Below, piece by piece: positions 37,238 to 46,039 of a DNA stretch of 64,000 nt. The DNA is from Hydrogenophaga sp. (GTDB lineage: Bacteria > Pseudomonadota > Gammaproteobacteria > Burkholderiales > Burkholderiaceae_C): NCBI RefSeq assembly GCF_030373245.1, contig NZ_JAUCZF010000003.1:124001-188000 (forward strand), read 5' to 3'. Within the stretch, counting starts at the first letter, position 1, and every line of letters starts with the position of its first letter. The notes beneath the pieces are model-generated. The model was not told the DNA's origin, did not search any database, and saw only the letters and a program-made list of their open reading frames with translations. The translations under genes and the position numbers were made by a program.

Positions 37238-38052
37238 GACGTGGCGCCGCGGTCGAGCCAGCTGCGCACCACACGATTGAACTCGGCGGGGCGCTGGGTC
37301 ATCATCCAGTGGCCGGCGTCGAAGCCGTAGGCGGCGCAGCCCGGCGTGGTGCCGAGCGAGGCCAGCCAGTTGGCGGAGTGGAACATGAAGGGTTTGCGCT
37401 TGCCAAACAGGAACAGCGTCGGGATTTTCGGCCCAAACACCTTGCTGACTCGCGCCACGCCCGCAAGCCCGCCGTAGGACTTGAACCACTGCATCGCGTA
37501 GGGGTAGTTCATCTGCCAGCCCATGCGCTCGGGTGGCGTGGGACAGCCCTGCCCCTGTGCCATGAATCGCGTCATGCGGTCGCCCAAAGAGGGCCAACGC
37601 TGGCCCAGCTTCCACGCCATGGCCAACCACAGCTGGTAATAAGCGATTTTGAGCTTTTCCGTGGTCGTCAAGGCCTTGAGGTAAGCGCCCGAATTGGTGT
37701 CGCCGATGTCGGTGGCCACCACACGCAAGACGCGCTTGGGGTGGCGTGCGGCGTATTCGTAGCCAAAGAAACAGCCCCAGTCGTGCAGCAGGAGCGTCAC
37801 CGGGTCGTGCGGACTGACCTCATCCACCACCGCACCGATCAGCTCACACATCTGGTCCACCGACACCGGTCGGGCCGGCTTGGCCAGGTCGTAGCCCGGC
37901 AGCGGAAAGCGCACGCAGCGGTAGGCATCGCGCAGTGCTTCCACGGTGTCGTCCCACAGGGCGGGTGAGTCCGGCCAACCGTGCAGCATCACCACCGTGG
38001 GCCCGGCCCCCTCTGCCCGCACGCTCAAGCCCTGCACATCGGTTTCTTCCAT
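37234..38052 (-). CDS. Alpha/beta hydrolase, epoxide hydrolase/haloalkane dehalogenase-like
   Basis: A 272-aa hydrolase with oxyanion motif HGWPDS and nucleophile elbow LLLHDWGCFFG, in which the nucleophile is Asp rather than Ser. This is the pattern of epoxide hydrolases and haloalkane dehalogenases. The catalytic His is in DAGHWMMT. Substrate unknown. ATG 38052 has AGGAGACCGG upstream; the track start would run into the divergent acyltransferase. Coupled to the DUF3820 gene downstream. Confidence 0.85.
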   Translation of the reverse strand: MEETDVQGLSVRAEGAGPTVVMLHGWPDSPALWDDTVEALRDAYRCVRFPLPGYDLAKPARPVSVDQMCELIGAVVDEVSPHDPVTLLLHDWGCFFGYEYAARHPKRVLRVVATDIGDTNSGAYLKALTTTEKLKIAYYQLWLAMAWKLGQRWPSLGDRMTRFMAQGQGCPTPPERMGWQMNYPYAMQWFKSYGGLAGVARVSKVFGPKIPTLFLFGKRKPFMFHSANWLASLGTTPGCAAYGFDAGHWMMTQRPAEFNRVVRSWLDRGATS

Positions 38053-38172
38053 CACTTCCGGTCTCCTGTGTGTCCAGGGCAGATAGTAGTCGCGCTGGCT
38101 CGGACTCCGGTCGCGCACGGCACAACGCACCTCACACCCGAAGGCTGTGCAGCGTCGGCGATACTCGCCGCC

Positions 38173-38766
38173 ATGCATCGCACCATCTTCACCACGCCTG
38201 TGGTCAACACCCTGCTTCGTGGTTTTTCGGTGGCTTTTCTGCGGCTCACCGGCTGGCGCGTCGAGGGCAGCCTGCCGCCCAACACGCCCAAGAGCGTGCT
38301 GATCGCCGCCCCACACACGAGCAACTGGGATCTGCCCTACACCCTCATGGTGGCATTTGCCCTGCGGCTCACGCCGTACTGGATGGGCAAGGCCAGCATC
38401 TTCAAGGCGCCCTTCGGTGGTCTCATGCGCTGGCTGGGTGGCATCGCGGTGGACCGAAGCCGGAGCAACAACCTGGTGGCCGCGTCGGCCGAGGCCATCC
38501 GGGCGGCCGATTTTTCGCTGCAACTCATCGTGCCGCCCGAGGGCACACGCAGCCAGGCCCGACAGTGGAAGACGGGCTTCTATCACATCGCCCACACCGC
38601 TCAGGTACCCATCGTCATGGCTTACATGGACTACGCCAGCAAACGCAGTGGCCTGGGCCCTGTGTTCCTGCCCACCGGCGATATCGACGCCGACATGGCT
38701 GCCATCAAGCGCTTCTACGCGCCGTTCAAGGGCAAGAACGCCACACAGTTCCACTCGTCAGACTGA
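38173..38766 (+). CDS. 1-acyl-glycerol-3-phosphate acyltransferase-like protein
   Basis: A 197-aa acyltransferase of the PlsC superfamily. The HX4D catalytic motif is visible as PHTSNWD and the phosphate-binding motif as PPEGTRS. One N-terminal hydrophobic helix probably anchors it at the inner membrane. It is shorter than PlsC and its acceptor is unknown. ATG 38173; divergent from the hydrolase with 120 bp between. Confidence 0.83.
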   Translation: MHRTIFTTPVVNTLLRGFSVAFLRLTGWRVEGSLPPNTPKSVLIAAPHTSNWDLPYTLMVAFALRLTPYWMGKASIFKAPFGGLMRWLGGIAVDRSRSNNLVAASAEAIRAADFSLQLIVPPEGTRSQARQWKTGFYHIAHTAQVPIVMAYMDYASKRSGLGPVFLPTGDIDADMAAIKRFYAPFKGKNATQFHSSD

Positions 38767-38896
38767 GCAGCACGCCGAATCTGCCGGTTAACAATTCGTT
38801 GCACCAACCGTCGGGCCACCCCGCTGAAAAGCTGCTTGAATACGAGCGTGTGTCAAACCACCCAGCTCGACCGACGCTTTTCTGCTCTGATCTCAC

Positions 38897-39247
38897 ATGG
38901 TTTCTGTTCGCAACACCCTCGGTGACAGCATCCGCGCGATGCTCGGCATCAAGCCGCCACCACCCTCGCCCGAAGCGGTGGCCACCATCCGTGAGGCGAT
39001 GTTGCAACTGCTGGGCGAAGACGGCCATGAGCGCCATCCGCAATTGCACACCCGGCTGCACCAGATTCACGACGCCCAGGGGCTGTGGCACATGCGGGTT
39101 GAGCTCTACGCCCACCTCTGCGAGCAGTACGACGAACCTCACGCGCGGGACTGCCTGGCAGCGCTGCTGCCGCTGTTCAAGGGCCAGGTGCCACGAGCGC
39201 TTCTGGACAGCGCCAGCCCGGGGGCAGGGCCTGACCGTTCCCGCTGA
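38897..39247 (+). CDS. Hypothetical protein
   Basis: A 116-aa predicted cytoplasmic protein. The first third is basic/Pro-rich (GIKPPPPSPEAV) and the rest is helical with regular hydrophobic spacing. I do not recognise the family. GTG/ATG choices differ by little; ATG 38897 is used. It stands alone between the acyltransferase and the convergent aminotransferase. Confidence 0.6.
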   Translation: MVSVRNTLGDSIRAMLGIKPPPPSPEAVATIREAMLQLLGEDGHERHPQLHTRLHQIHDAQGLWHMRVELYAHLCEQYDEPHARDCLAALLPLFKGQVPRALLDSASPGAGPDRSR

Positions 39248-39262
39248 CAGGCCGGTCGTGCG

Positions 39263-40465
39263 TCAGAGCGCCTGTCCCAAGCGCTTCACGCCGTCTTCGA
39301 TCTTCTCCACCCCCACGGTGGCAAAACTGAGACGCAGTGTCGACGCGTCGGGTTGGGCAGCGTAAAACGGTGCGCCCGGCACAAATGCCACGTTGTGCTC
39401 GATCGCACGCCGTGCCAGTTCGCCTCCATCGTTGACCTTGCCACCCGCGCCGGTGAGGCGTGCCCAGATGAACAGGCCACCCTGGGGCTGCACGAAAGCG
39501 ATCGCATCGCCCAGCTCACGCCGCAGCGCGCTGCCCATGGCGGCGGCGCGCTCGGCGTACACCGCACGCACTCGCTCCAGCGCCGCCGGCAAACGACCGC
39601 TGCGGAGGTAGTGCGCCGCGGTGGCCTGGGCGAAGGTGCTGGTGTGGGCGTCGCTGAATTGCTTGCACATGGTGGCCTTGGCCAGCAGTTCTGCCGGTCC
39701 CACCATCCAGCCCACTCGCAGGCCCGGCGACAGCACCTTGGACAAAGATCCACAGTGCACCAACACCTCGCGACTGCCCGGCACCTGGGCGCTCAGCGCC
39801 AGCAGGCTGGGAGGCGGCGGTGCGCCGAAATACAGATCGCCGTACGGATCGTCCTCCACGATCAGCGTGCGGTGTTTCACCGCCATCTCCAGGACGCGGC
39901 GGCGGCGCTCCAGGCTCAGCAGCGCGCCACTGGGGTTGCCGAAGGTGGGAATGAGGTAGACGAACTTCGGCTTGTGCTCGGCAATCAGATGCTCCAGGGC
40001 GTCGGTCTGCACGCCGTCACCGTCGACCGGGGCACTGATCAGCTGTGCGCCGTAAAGGCGAAAGCACTGGATGGTGGCGAGAAAGGTCGGACCTTCGACG
40101 ATCACTTTGTCGCCGGGCGAAATCAGCGTCTTGCCCAGCAGATCGAGTGCCTGCTGACTGCCGGTGGTGACGATGAGCTGCTCGGGCGACACATCGGTCG
40201 CACCCTTGGCCTGCATGAAACCGGCAATCTGTTCGCGCAAGGGGTTGTAGCCCTCGGTAGCGCCGTACTGCAGGGCCGCACCCGGTTCGGAGGTGAGCGC
40301 GGCGTTGGAGGCCTCGCGGATGCCCTCCACATCAAACAGCGCACTGTCGGGAAACCCGCCGGCAAAGCTGATGATGCCGGGCTTGCCCAACAGCTTGAAA
40401 AGCTCGCGAATGGCGGAGGTCTCGACGTTGTTGAGGCGGTCGGCGAAAGGGGTGGTGAAGGGCAT
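39263..40465 (-). CDS. PLP-dependent aminotransferase (class I/II, 2-aminoadipate aminotransferase-like)
   Basis: A 400-aa fold-type I aminotransferase. The PLP lysine is in HCGSLSKVLSPGLRVGW, and IVEDDPYGDLYF contains the Asp/Tyr pair that contacts the cofactor ring. The N-terminal SFAGGFPDSALFD is typical of the LysN/KAT-like group rather than aspartate aminotransferase. It lacks the GntR DNA-binding domain of MocR proteins. The track extends 225 codons upstream but without domain support; ATG 40465 is used. Amino-acid specificity cannot be read from sequence. Confidence 0.87.
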   Translation of the reverse strand: MPFTTPFADRLNNVETSAIRELFKLLGKPGIISFAGGFPDSALFDVEGIREASNAALTSEPGAALQYGATEGYNPLREQIAGFMQAKGATDVSPEQLIVTTGSQQALDLLGKTLISPGDKVIVEGPTFLATIQCFRLYGAQLISAPVDGDGVQTDALEHLIAEHKPKFVYLIPTFGNPSGALLSLERRRRVLEMAVKHRTLIVEDDPYGDLYFGAPPPPSLLALSAQVPGSREVLVHCGSLSKVLSPGLRVGWMVGPAELLAKATMCKQFSDAHTSTFAQATAAHYLRSGRLPAALERVRAVYAERAAAMGSALRRELGDAIAFVQPQGGLFIWARLTGAGGKVNDGGELARRAIEHNVAFVPGAPFYAAQPDASTLRLSFATVGVEKIEDGVKRLGQAL

Positions 40466-41105
40466 GGCGGGCTCGGAAGAGGCTGAACAATCCTGGATGG
40501 TAACCAGCGGGCGCTGCCCGCGGTTTGCCCGCGGCCATACCCAGCCGGAGCACCCTGGCGCCGCCCGGTCTGATGCCTGTCGCCCGAGCGCCAGCACTGC
40601 CTGCAATGAAGCCTCGCATGGCGAATGGAGTTTCACGGAAATGGGGCCATGAGGCCGTCGAAGGCGCGGCCTACCCTGCTGGTGCAGAGTCAGGCGTTCG
40701 GCAATGCCCCGACCCCTGCCCGCGATCTGGCCATGGCCGTCAACGAAGGGGCCATGGGCGAAACCGACCCCGCGCGGTTGATCGATCGTCAAGCTCCAGG
40801 GCCTGGCCGACACGGTGGGGCAGCGCATCGTCCTGCCCATTGCGCCACTTTCATGACCCCATTCTGAACCGCCCGCCTGCGTGTCACAGAAAAGCTCCTG
40901 GTGGCAATGAGAAAAATCGGTATCCAGGGCTTTGACACCACGATCAAGCGGCGCCTGCACTCTCGGGTGGCCTGAATGGGTCTGTGAGCGCTCAAGCTGC
41001 GGCCCGAAGCAAAACAGCACGGCTTTTGTGCCGGATTTCCGGCTTTGCCGCTGGCGCCAGGCCACCAGAATCGAGCAATCTGTGATGACTCCGCGAGAAC
41101 TCCAC
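40466..41105. other. 640-bp gap with possible gene remnant
   Basis: No intact gene is visible. Two short plus-strand pieces in different frames (40625-40784 and 40785-40856) read together as plausible protein; see the finding on this region. Otherwise I see no RNA, repeat or mobile-element signal. Confidence 0.4.
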
Positions 41106-41915
41106 ATGTCCCCAGTGGCCGACTTTTTCAAAAATCTCACCCTGCCGGTGATGCCTGAGGTGGCTCACGAGCTGATCCGCTCGCTCAACGATGAGGATGT
41201 CCCGGTGCCGCAGCTGCGCGATGCCATTGCGCGCGACCCGGCACTGGCGGTGCAGTTGCTGCGTCTGGCCAACAGCGCACGCTACGGCCGCTCGCGTCAG
41301 ATCAGCACGCTGGATGATGCGATCGCCCTGGTTGGCCTGCGCCAGGTGCGCGCGCTGGCGCTGGCCTCCTGCTTCAACGACGCCTTTCCGGTGGTGCCCG
41401 GCCTGGACCGTGAAACGTTCTGGCGCGAGAGCCAGAGCTGCGGCGGCCTGGCGCAATGGGTGGCCAGTGGCGTGGGGTCGGACAGCGAGCAGGCCTGGCT
41501 CAGCGGCTTCATGGTGCGCGTGGGTGAACTGCTCATGGGCATGAAGTCACCCAGCAGCGTGATCGATTTCGAGCGGCAGCCCAGCTACCCGGGCGCCCGG
41601 TGGGAACGCGAGCACGCGTTGCTGGGCTTCACCGAAGGCCAGGTCAGCGCCGAGCTGGCCCGCGCCTGGAATTTTCCCGACGCCATGGTCGACGCATTGA
41701 ACGCCGCAGCCAAGCCCATGCAGGCGCAGCCGTTTTCGCAGCTGGGCGCGGTGCTGCACGTGGCCGAACTGCTGGCCGCTTCGGACGAGCTGAGCGAAGA
41801 CGCAGTCGACGGCCTGCCGGCCGAGGTGCTGGGCGCGCTCAACCTCGATGCCGCATGGATGCGCAGCCGCCTGCCGCAGGCGCAGGCCTATGTGCAGGCG
41901 TCCACGCTGCACTGA
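41106..41915 (+). CDS. HDOD domain signalling protein
   Basis: A 269-aa single-domain HDOD protein. The HDOD core is seen in LPVMPEVAHELIRSLNDEDVPVPQLRDAIARDPALAVQLLRLANSARYG and LDDAIALVGLRQVRALALA. These domains are non-catalytic relatives of HD phosphohydrolases used in signalling, often near diguanylate-cyclase networks. ATG 41106 has GAGAAC at suitable spacing; ATG 41085 is the alternative. No partner gene is adjacent. Confidence 0.85.
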   Translation: MSPVADFFKNLTLPVMPEVAHELIRSLNDEDVPVPQLRDAIARDPALAVQLLRLANSARYGRSRQISTLDDAIALVGLRQVRALALASCFNDAFPVVPGLDRETFWRESQSCGGLAQWVASGVGSDSEQAWLSGFMVRVGELLMGMKSPSSVIDFERQPSYPGARWEREHALLGFTEGQVSAELARAWNFPDAMVDALNAAAKPMQAQPFSQLGAVLHVAELLAASDELSEDAVDGLPAEVLGALNLDAAWMRSRLPQAQAYVQASTLH

Positions 41916-42107
41916 CAGCCGGACTCCCTTGCATCTCGCGCGATTCCGGCGCGCGCAGCGGCACCGCCACGAGCGCAGGTCGATGCGCCAGGAATCGCAA
42001 AGCGCAAGGTTTTTTACCGGTACGCAAACAGTTTCGCCATGGGACGAGGGCCTGGCTGAGCGTCTCCCTCCACGATGTCGCGGCGACAAGCCCTAGACTT
42101 GGCAGCC

Positions 42108-42743
42108 ATGAAACCCGCTGCCATTCACGCCTTCTTCACCACGCTGCGCAACGCGAATCCGCACCCCCAGACCGAGCTGGAATACACCAGCGTGTTTGAG
42201 CTGCTGGCCGCGGTGCTGCTGTCGGCTCAGGCGACCGACGTAGGGGTCAACAAGGCCACGCGCCGTTTGTTTGTGGTCGCCAACACGCCGCAGAAAATCC
42301 TGGCGCTGGGACTCGACGGGCTGGAGTCGTACATCAAGACCATTGGCCTGTACCGCAGCAAGGCGCGTCACCTGCTGGAAACCTGCCGCATCCTGGTTGA
42401 ACAACATGGTGGCGAGGTGCCGAGCACGCGCGAAGCGCTGGAAGCCTTGCCCGGCGTGGGCCGCAAAACGGCCAATGTGGTGCTCAACGTGGCCTTTGGC
42501 CAGCCCACCATGGCGGTCGATACCCACATCTTCCGCGTCAGCAACCGCACTGGCCTGGCGCCGGGCAAGACGCCGCTGGCGGTCGAACAGCAGCTGATGC
42601 AGCGCGTGCCACCCGAGTTCGCAGTGGACTCGCACCACTGGCTGATCCTGCTCGGGCGCTACGTGTGCCTGGCCCGCAAACCGCAGTGCCACCGCTGCGC
42701 GGTATCGGCCTGCTGCGATTTCAAACCCAAGACCCTGGGCTGA
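42108..42743 (+). CDS. nth: Endonuclease III (DNA glycosylase/AP lyase)
   Basis: Base-excision repair enzyme removing oxidised pyrimidines, 211 aa. Helix-hairpin-helix with catalytic Lys (LPGVGRKTANVVLNVAFG), catalytic Asp (VDTHIFRVSNR), and the C-x6-C-x2-C-x5-C [4Fe-4S] ligands at the end (CLARKPQCHRCAVSACC). ATG 42108. Convergent with the cobC stop after a 9-bp gap. Confidence 0.96.
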   Translation: MKPAAIHAFFTTLRNANPHPQTELEYTSVFELLAAVLLSAQATDVGVNKATRRLFVVANTPQKILALGLDGLESYIKTIGLYRSKARHLLETCRILVEQHGGEVPSTREALEALPGVGRKTANVVLNVAFGQPTMAVDTHIFRVSNRTGLAPGKTPLAVEQQLMQRVPPEFAVDSHHWLILLGRYVCLARKPQCHRCAVSACCDFKPKTLG

Positions 42744-42752
42744 CCACCTCGG

Positions 42753-43307
42753 TCACAGCGTGAGCTGCAGGTAGCCGCCGGGCTCGGGCGCCTCCTCAGG
42801 CCACTCGCTCACCCGCGCAATCGTCCGATGGCCGTGGCGCAGCACAAACTGCGCCGCGCGAATCGCGCCCGCGTGACACACCCAGACCGCATCCGAGGCG
42901 CCACTGTGCCGGGTATCGCACAGCGCCAAGGCCACGCGATCAATCACCTGCTGCGTGCTCTCACCACCACCCACGCGATGGTGGGCGAAGTCGGCCATCC
43001 AGCCGTCAAACGCGCTGCGGGGAATGGCGTCCCAGCGCTGCAGCTCCCAGGCGCCGAAATCCATTTCGTTGAGTCTGGGGTCAATCTGAGCCGGACCCAG
43101 GTCAGGCCGTTGGTTCCGCAGACCTGTCATGAGCTGCTGCGCGCGCGCCAGACCCGACACCCGGCAGGCTGCGCCTTGCGGCAACACCTCAGCCATCATG
43201 GCGGCCGCTTCTTCGGTGAGCGCGGCATCGGCGGCGACGTTGCTTGCGCCATAACAAAGACCTGGCGACAGCACCACACGCGCATGCCGCACCAGCCAGA
43301 GCCTCAC
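42753..43307 (-). CDS. cobC: Alpha-ribazole phosphatase / histidine phosphatase CobC
   Basis: Removes the 5' phosphate from alpha-ribazole phosphate or adenosylcobalamin phosphate. A 184-aa histidine phosphatase with RHG-type motif LWLVRHARV and a later H in VCHAGAIRAAQ. GTG start 43307 (VRLWLVRHA) overlaps the cobS stop by 4 bp, which fixes the start well. The track extension upstream overlaps cobS and is not used. Last gene of the B12 operon. Confidence 0.85.
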   Translation of the reverse strand: MRLWLVRHARVVLSPGLCYGASNVAADAALTEEAAAMMAEVLPQGAACRVSGLARAQQLMTGLRNQRPDLGPAQIDPRLNEMDFGAWELQRWDAIPRSAFDGWMADFAHHRVGGGESTQQVIDRVALALCDTRHSGASDAVWVCHAGAIRAAQFVLRHGHRTIARVSEWPEEAPEPGGYLQLTL

Positions 43308-44155
43308 GACAGGCCCAGGGCAAAGCCCAGGTAAAACATCAGCTCGCACACCTGTTGCGTAGCGCCCAAGCCGTCGCCGGTGAAGCCTTGCAGGCGACGC
43401 CGCAGCAGCCGCCACATCCAGCCCAGACCCAGGACCGCGCCCAGCAAAGCAGCCGCCCAAGGCGAAGCCGGAAAAACCATCAGCACCAGCGCCAGCGCCA
43501 GCGCCCACCACAGCATCCCGACGAGCAGGCCGGCGGTGCTGATGGCTTCGGCCAGCGGTTTGGATTTCGAAGCAGCCGTGTCGCCCACATGGGGCAGTGT
43601 TCGGATCACGAACAGTGGCAAAAAACGCGAGGTGACGTGGGCCCCGAACAGTGCCGCCACCGCAGGCCAGAGGCCGGCGCTCTGCGTAATCAGGGCCAGC
43701 AGCGCGGTCTTGCCCAGCACGGCCAGCACCAGCGCCAAGGCGCCGTAGCTGCCGATGCGCGAATCTTTCATGATGTCCAGCGCGCGCTCGCGGTCCAAGC
43801 TACCGCCCAGACCATCGGCAAGGTCGGCCAGACCGTCTTCGTGAAACGCCCCGGTGAGCAAGACACCGAACACGGTGCTGAGCGCCGCCGCGACCCAGGG
43901 CGACGCGTCCTGTGCTGGCAACAGCCACAACAGCGCGCCGAACACCGCTGCGGTGAGTGCGCCCACCAGCCAGCCGACCCCGGGAAAGTGCGCGGCGCTG
44001 ACGCGCAGCATGGCAGGCGAAAACCCCACCCAGTCGGCGAGTCGACCCGTCACAGGGATGCGCGTGAAGAACTGAACCGCGAGCAGGTAGTGTCGAATGG
44101 GCTGGAGCAGCCCACGGCGGCGCGGCGCGTCGGGATCAGTGCCTTCGCGTGTCAT
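43304..44155 (-). CDS. cobS: Adenosylcobinamide-GDP ribazoletransferase (cobalamin synthase)
   Basis: A 283-aa inner-membrane enzyme joining AdoCbi-GDP with alpha-ribazole (phosphate). FFTRIPV near the start and HEDGLADLADGLGGS with the metal-binding acidic set and KDSRIGSYG are hallmark motifs. Several hydrophobic helices follow. ATG 44155 gives a normal length; 4 bp after cobT and overlapping cobC by 4 bp. Confidence 0.93.
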   Translation of the reverse strand: MTREGTDPDAPRRRGLLQPIRHYLLAVQFFTRIPVTGRLADWVGFSPAMLRVSAAHFPGVGWLVGALTAAVFGALLWLLPAQDASPWVAAALSTVFGVLLTGAFHEDGLADLADGLGGSLDRERALDIMKDSRIGSYGALALVLAVLGKTALLALITQSAGLWPAVAALFGAHVTSRFLPLFVIRTLPHVGDTAASKSKPLAEAISTAGLLVGMLWWALALALVLMVFPASPWAAALLGAVLGLGWMWRLLRRRLQGFTGDGLGATQQVCELMFYLGFALGLS

Positions 44156-44159
44156 GACT

Positions 44160-45221
44160 TCAGGGCGCGGTGAGGCTCGCGGTTTCACCCTGGCGAGACA
44201 CCCCCGCCACCTCGAAGCTGGCCATCTCACGCAGCAGTGCGCAGGCCGAGACCAGCAGCGGCCAAGCCAGTGCCGCGCCCGATCCTTCGCCCAGGCGCAG
44301 GCCCAGGTCGAGCAAAGGCTGGGCTTTCAGGTGCGCCAGCATCAGCGCGTGGCCGCGTTCGCCCGAGCGGTGCGCGAACACGCAGCGTTGCAGCACGGCG
44401 GGCTGCAGCCGGCTGGCCACCAGCACCGCGGCACTGACGATGAAGCCATCGACCACGATCACGCGCCGCTCACTGGCGGCCTGCAGGATCGCGCCCACCA
44501 TGGACGCGATCTCGAAACCACCCATGGCCGCCAGCACGGCCAGGGGCTCGCACGCGTCCGCATGGCGATGGAGCACCTGGCGCAGCACGGAGATCTTGCG
44601 CTGCACCGCTGGCTCATCCAGCCCGGTGCCTGCACCGGTGCAATCGGCCACATCCAGTCCGCACAGGCGCGCCAGCAGCAGCGCCGCCGCCGAGGTGTTG
44701 CCAATGCCCATCTCGCCCAGCAGCAAGGCGTTGCCCGGCAACTCGCGCACCAGGGCAGCACCACTGGCCAGCGCAAAACGAGCTTGTGCCTCGCTCATCG
44801 CGGGTCCTTCAAGCGAGTCGGCGCTGCCGAGCGCCATCTTGCTGATCACCAGGCCCGGCTGGAGATCGAAGGTGTGCGCCACGCCGCAGTCCACCACCGT
44901 GAGGCCCATGCCGTGCTGGCGGGCGAGCACGCTTACCGCTGCACCGCCAGCGAGGAAGTTCTGCACCATCTGCCAGGTGACCTCGCTTGGGTAGGCCGAG
45001 ACACCGCGCGCAGCCAGTCCATGGTCGGCGGCGAACACCAACAGTTGCGGCTCTTTCAGCTCGGGGGTCTCATTGCCGAGGATCAGACCGATGTGCTGCG
45101 CCAAGACCTCGATGCGCCCCAGCGAGCCCACCGGTTTGGTCTTGTTGTCCAGCAGCCCTTGCAGGCGCGCGGCCAGCTCGGGCTGCTCGATCTCGGGCAC
45201 GGTGGGCAGGTCAAACGGCAT
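44160..45221 (-). CDS. cobT: Nicotinate-nucleotide:dimethylbenzimidazole phosphoribosyltransferase
   Basis: Makes alpha-ribazole phosphate, the lower-ligand nucleotide of B12. A 353-aa protein with NKTKPVGSLG, the ADHG segment (FAADHGLAARGVSAYPSEVT), GEMGIGNTSAAALL, and VVDGFIVSAAVL. ATG 45221 (MPFDLPTVPEI). Part of the B12 operon, 26 bp after btuD. A homologue for 5,6-dimethylbenzimidazole synthesis is not in the window. Confidence 0.94.
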   Translation of the reverse strand: MPFDLPTVPEIEQPELAARLQGLLDNKTKPVGSLGRIEVLAQHIGLILGNETPELKEPQLLVFAADHGLAARGVSAYPSEVTWQMVQNFLAGGAAVSVLARQHGMGLTVVDCGVAHTFDLQPGLVISKMALGSADSLEGPAMSEAQARFALASGAALVRELPGNALLLGEMGIGNTSAAALLLARLCGLDVADCTGAGTGLDEPAVQRKISVLRQVLHRHADACEPLAVLAAMGGFEIASMVGAILQAASERRVIVVDGFIVSAAVLVASRLQPAVLQRCVFAHRSGERGHALMLAHLKAQPLLDLGLRLGEGSGAALAWPLLVSACALLREMASFEVAGVSRQGETASLTAP

Positions 45222-45247
45222 GGCGAAGCTCGGTGAGGGCAATGGGT

Positions 45248-46039
45248 TCAGCGGGGCAATGCCACCCACTGGTCGTCCAGGGCGCGCACGGCGATGCGGT
45301 GGTCGAACACCGCTTCGAGTGCGCGATGCGTGTCGGGGTGGTGGCAGGCGCCCAGGTGGCGCACGCGACCGGCGTCCAGCACCAGCACGTCGTCGGCCTG
45401 CAGCACCATGCCCAGCTCGTGCAGCACGCTCACCACCGTCTTGCCACTGGCCACCAGGTTGCGCACCAGCGCCAGCCAGTCGGCCTGGTGCGGCGGGTCG
45501 AGGTTGGCCAGCGGTTCGTCCATCAGCATCACCGAGGCCTCGACCGCCAGCGCGCGGGCCAGCAGCACGCGCTGGCGTTCACCGCCGGAGAGCGCGCCCA
45601 GCGGCCGGTCGCACCAGTCCCAGGCCTGGGTCTGTTGCAAAGCGTGCACCACTGCCGCGTGGTCGGCCTCGCTGGGCTCGGCCAGCCAGTCCAGGTGCGG
45701 CAGCCGACCCAGCAGCGCGACGTCGTACACCGTGAGGTCGTCGGCGGCGGTGTCGGCCGTGGCCTGACCCAGCCACGCCAGCGAGCGGGCGCGTTCGCGC
45801 GATGAGAGGCGCGAAAGCTCGCGCCCGTGCAGCCAGACTTCGCCCTGGTGGGGCAGCAGGCCTGCCAGCACCTTGAGCAGGGTCGACTTGCCGGCGCCAT
45901 TGGGGCCCACCACGCAGGTCCAGCGCCCAGCGTCGAACCGCACGTCCAGCTCGCGCAACACTGGGTGGCGCAACGCGCCCTGCCCCAACGATGCGCTCAG
46001 ACCGCGTGCCTCCATGGCGGGTACTTGAGCAGTGCTCAT
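45248..46039 (-). CDS. btuD: Vitamin B12 ABC transporter ATP-binding protein
   Basis: A 263-aa ABC ATPase powering B12 import. Walker A GPNGAGKSTLLKVLAG, signature LSGGERQRVLLARAL, Walker B VMLMDEPLANLD, H-loop SVLHELGM. ATG 46039 overlaps the btuC stop by 4 bp. Assignment to B12 rather than siderophore uptake rests on the cob/btuB neighbours and the riboswitch at the operon head. Confidence 0.9.
   Translation of the reverse strand: MSTAQVPAMEARGLSASLGQGALRHPVLRELDVRFDAGRWTCVVGPNGAGKSTLLKVLAGLLPHQGEVWLHGRELSRLSSRERARSLAWLGQATADTAADDLTVYDVALLGRLPHLDWLAEPSEADHAAVVHALQQTQAWDWCDRPLGALSGGERQRVLLARALAVEASVMLMDEPLANLDPPHQADWLALVRNLVASGKTVVSVLHELGMVLQADDVLVLDAGRVRHLGACHHPDTHRALEAVFDHRIAVRALDDQWVALPR

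Noticed and set aside
40466-41140. 225-codon N-terminal extension of the aminotransferase
   Set aside because: No domain, biased composition, and the aminotransferase fold is complete from ATG 40465.
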